Origin: Candolleomyces eurysporus
Lineage: Eukaryota > Basidiomycota > Agaricomycetes > Agaricales > Psathyrellaceae
Assembly (NCBI GenBank): GCA_027579435.1
Contig: JANBPK010001037.1
Coordinates: forward strand, 1-64,000
DNA: 64,000 nt
Direction of reading: 5' to 3'
Numbering within the stretch: position 1 is the first letter of the stretch; each line of letters opens with the position of its first letter. The translations under genes were made by a program, and so were the position numbers. The notes below the pieces were generated by a model, which worked only from the letters and a program-made list of their open reading frames with translations, had not been told where the DNA came from and ran no database searches. Of the stretch, positions 61,798-64,000 are shown in pieces.

Positions 61798-62031
61798 GGA
61801 CGACGACGAGGAGAGAATCGGTTGGTGACGAGGAGCCAATGGCGGTGAGGTTTGTGGTCACAAACTTTCGCTTGCCAAATAAAGCCGGATTTACCCGTTC
61901 CGTTCCGGTCGGTCAAATTGGGACGCTGTCCCGAGGCGCCCAGAACTCCCGACTTTTCACAGTATTTATCGCTTGCAGGGCATGTTCGAGCACTTTAGTG
62001 GGACGAAGATATTATTTAAAAATAAATATGT

Positions 62032-63649
62032 TTAGATACGCTGGAGATGCTTGTCCAAGCACTTCATTACTTTCTCTTGGGAGAAGGTCGATGCAACACG
62101 ATGGCCTCGCTGTACCGCCAAACGCCTGACCAAGAACGGGTAGTCCGTGATGATACCATCCACGCCCCATTCCATCAAGTTCTCAGCAATGTCGAGGCGG
62201 TTGACCTGTCCAGACAGCCTCAATCAAGGAATGGCAAAGAGAACAAACCAACACCACTCACAGTCCAAGGCGCAACAGTCAAGCCGAGCTTGTGAGCCTC
62301 CTGTATCATCTCCTTTGTGGTGAACATCGCTGTCAAATTGGCACCAGCGTATGGTGACAACACGTTCGCTTTGATTGATTTGGCTGCTTCAGCGATGCGC
62401 GACCCTTCATCCAGACCTGGGAAGCTTGAAATATTTACTCCAGCAAGCCACGGGGACAACCCAGTCCCGTCAACGACGATATTGTTGCTAGAGAGATTTT
62501 CAGTACGCCAAAGATAGGGCCTAGAACGGCAAACAGTCCTCACAGGTCAATGAGAGCCGCAGTTGGAACCCTGCTGTCGCGTTTCTGCAAGCCAAGAATA
62601 ATCAGCCCTTGGACTAGGTAGTGGAAGAGAAGCGATCCTCACCTTCATCTCAATGAGCGTCCTCCAGTCAAAGCTTTGATACTGCAGTACAGGTGAATGT
62701 CAAGCCTGGCGAAGTTGACAGAACCCAGTGGGCAACTAACCGTGATCTGGGAGAGGGGATATCCGCTCGCAGCGAATGCAGCATGTTGTGCTTTGACAAA
62801 GTCATCGACCGAGCGAGTGGCATTGGTCTGGACCGGATTAATCTTCGACTCGATGTTCCAGACGATCTCCCGCTTCTGGTCGACGCAGCGAGCAAGCGCA
62901 AAAACTTCTCCCAAAGTCGCGATCTTAGTTCCGGGATACAACAACTGCAAAGCTTCAAACAAACCCCAAAGTTGGTCAGCTGAAAATTCGACTCAGTTCG
63001 CAATGTGCTAGCTTACGATAAGCGGCGACTCGCTGCGACCCGCAATCCAGCGTCTTGATCTGGGCCAAGGTCAGGTTGGCTATCTGCTTTCCGACATACG
63101 GGAACAGTGGATCTCCTGGAGTCTAATGAAATGAAAAACACGATGAGGGATTCTTATATGACAGATAGAAGGTGAAAGGAAAGTGACATACCACGGGGGA
63201 TGTATCCCTGCACTTTTCAGCGGTAATTGCTTCATCATGCCAGACCACAACGACGCCATCCTAAAAATTTTCCGAGTTGTCGTCATTTTCGTACGGAAAG
63301 GTGTAAGGTGAATTGGAGAAGAAGTACACGTACCTTGGTGAGCCCGTTATCCAATTCAAGTGTGCTGACACCATCGATTAAACCCCTGGCTTCAGTCAGC
63401 ACCGAAGTCGTGTAGAAGGTCTTCTGCTTCGTGTAGGAGCATACTTACCAAGCAAATGACGGCAGGCTGTTCTCTATAGCCTCCCCACGACCTCCACGAT
63501 GACCCTAGGATTAGCGGAGTTAGCAGATAATGAAATGAAAGACCGCAAATGATGCGCACCTGAACATCGAAGAACCCGACCTGAGCAGGGCGCGCATAGC
63601 TCGACGCAGCCAAGAGGAGCACCGTCGCAACAAACCCTGGAGCAATCAT
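62032..63649 (-). CDS. Secreted glycerophosphodiester phosphodiesterase family protein
   Basis: Ten exons: 63649-63560, 63504-63449, 63385-63334, 63260-63192, 63122-63017, 62979-62741, 62681-62643, 62584-62544, 62487-62262 and 62205-62032, giving 363 residues. A signal peptide is present (VATVLLLAASSYARP). The GDPD TIM-barrel motifs are seen in GHRGGRGEAIENSLPSF, then LELDNGLTKDGVVVVWHDE with the metal-binding Glu/Asp and catalytic His, TPGDPLFPYVGKQIANLTL, LGEVFALAR, YQSFDWRTL, and VDGIITDYP. These enzymes cleave glycerophosphodiesters to glycerol-3-phosphate and an alcohol; a secreted form may scavenge phosphate. The exact substrate is not readable. Confidence 0.92.
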
Positions 63650-64000
63650 GGCAGCCTATGCACTCGGTGGGAGAGGCGAAGCTCCCACTAATCGCAGGGT
63701 TCCGCCGTTATATACCCTTGGGGCGACACGGGTTCTCAACTGTCAAGGAATCGCCAACGTTCGAAAGCGACAAGAGCAAATGAGGGACGTGTTCGTCTTG
63801 TGCAGAACGATGTGGAAAGGAGCCATGTGGGAAGGTACTCTCCACTACGGTCCATGCTGACGGAAACGTACCAGCCAAGATGGACAACCGAAATGCGAAG
63901 GACGAATTAACACGGACTTTCATGAATGCAGCCTTATAGCCCATCTCTTGTGGGGTAAAATAACGAACGTGCCATTCAACTAGACTGATCCGAAGGAGGC
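63650..64000. other. Upstream region of the GDPD gene to the window edge
   Basis: 351 bases with no supported exon on either strand. It likely holds the GDPD promoter. Any further gene lies outside the window. Confidence 0.5.

Overview
The window looks like a gene-dense piece of a nuclear genome from a filamentous basidiomycete, probably a mushroom-forming Agaricomycete. Genes carry several to fourteen exons separated by mostly 45-60 base GT-AG introns, lie on both strands, and are usually 100-500 bases apart. The protein complement (Bck1-type MAPKKK, Cdc3 septin, GPI-anchored chitin deacetylase, GID8, Gly_transf_sug glycosyltransferase) is fungal. I rebuilt 33 gene models by hand by joining reading frames across splice sites. 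All assignments rest on recognisable motifs and family knowledge, with no database search.

Layout. Bases 1-114 hold the truncated 3' end of a possible Kex2-processed repeat-peptide precursor. Then: MCM3 (+); a 2.1 kb gene-poor stretch; pyruvate kinase (-) divergent from a Golgi-type glycosyltransferase (+); ribulose-phosphate 3-epimerase (-) divergent from a small secreted protein (+) and a second small surface-type protein (+); COX6A (-) divergent from the proteasome subunit RPN2 (+); a 2-hydroxyacid dehydrogenase, importin alpha, LSM5 and mitochondrial bS16m (all +); ACBP-ankyrin, succinyl-CoA ligase alpha, an Mtr10/TNPO3-type karyopherin, Cdc3 septin, an orphan CxCxxC protein and mitochondrial mS35 (all -); a DUF866 zinc protein (+); an IQ-motif protein, Bck1-like MAPKKK, GID8, a flavin monooxygenase and RRP15 (all -); an ankyrin-DIL protein (+); chitin deacetylase, a SET/NAP chaperone and SAC1 (all -); U2A' (+); and a TMEM205-like protein, Rieske protein and GDPD (all -).

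Most genes are housekeeping and there is no secondary-metabolite cluster, transposon, tRNA, rRNA or CRISPR array that I can see. Several genes serve mitochondria (COX6A, Rieske, LSC1, bS16m, mS35) and several serve the fungal wall or its signalling (chitin deacetylase, Bck1, septin), but these are scattered and do not form an operon-like unit.

The least ordinary items are the repeat-peptide tail at the left edge, an IQ-motif gene with 5-, 8- and 10-base micro-exons, three GC-AG introns, first coding exons of only 3 and 6 bases, and five apparent frame breaks. Each break falls in a homopolymer run or next to an N, so they are probably sequencing or assembly artefacts rather than pseudogenes.
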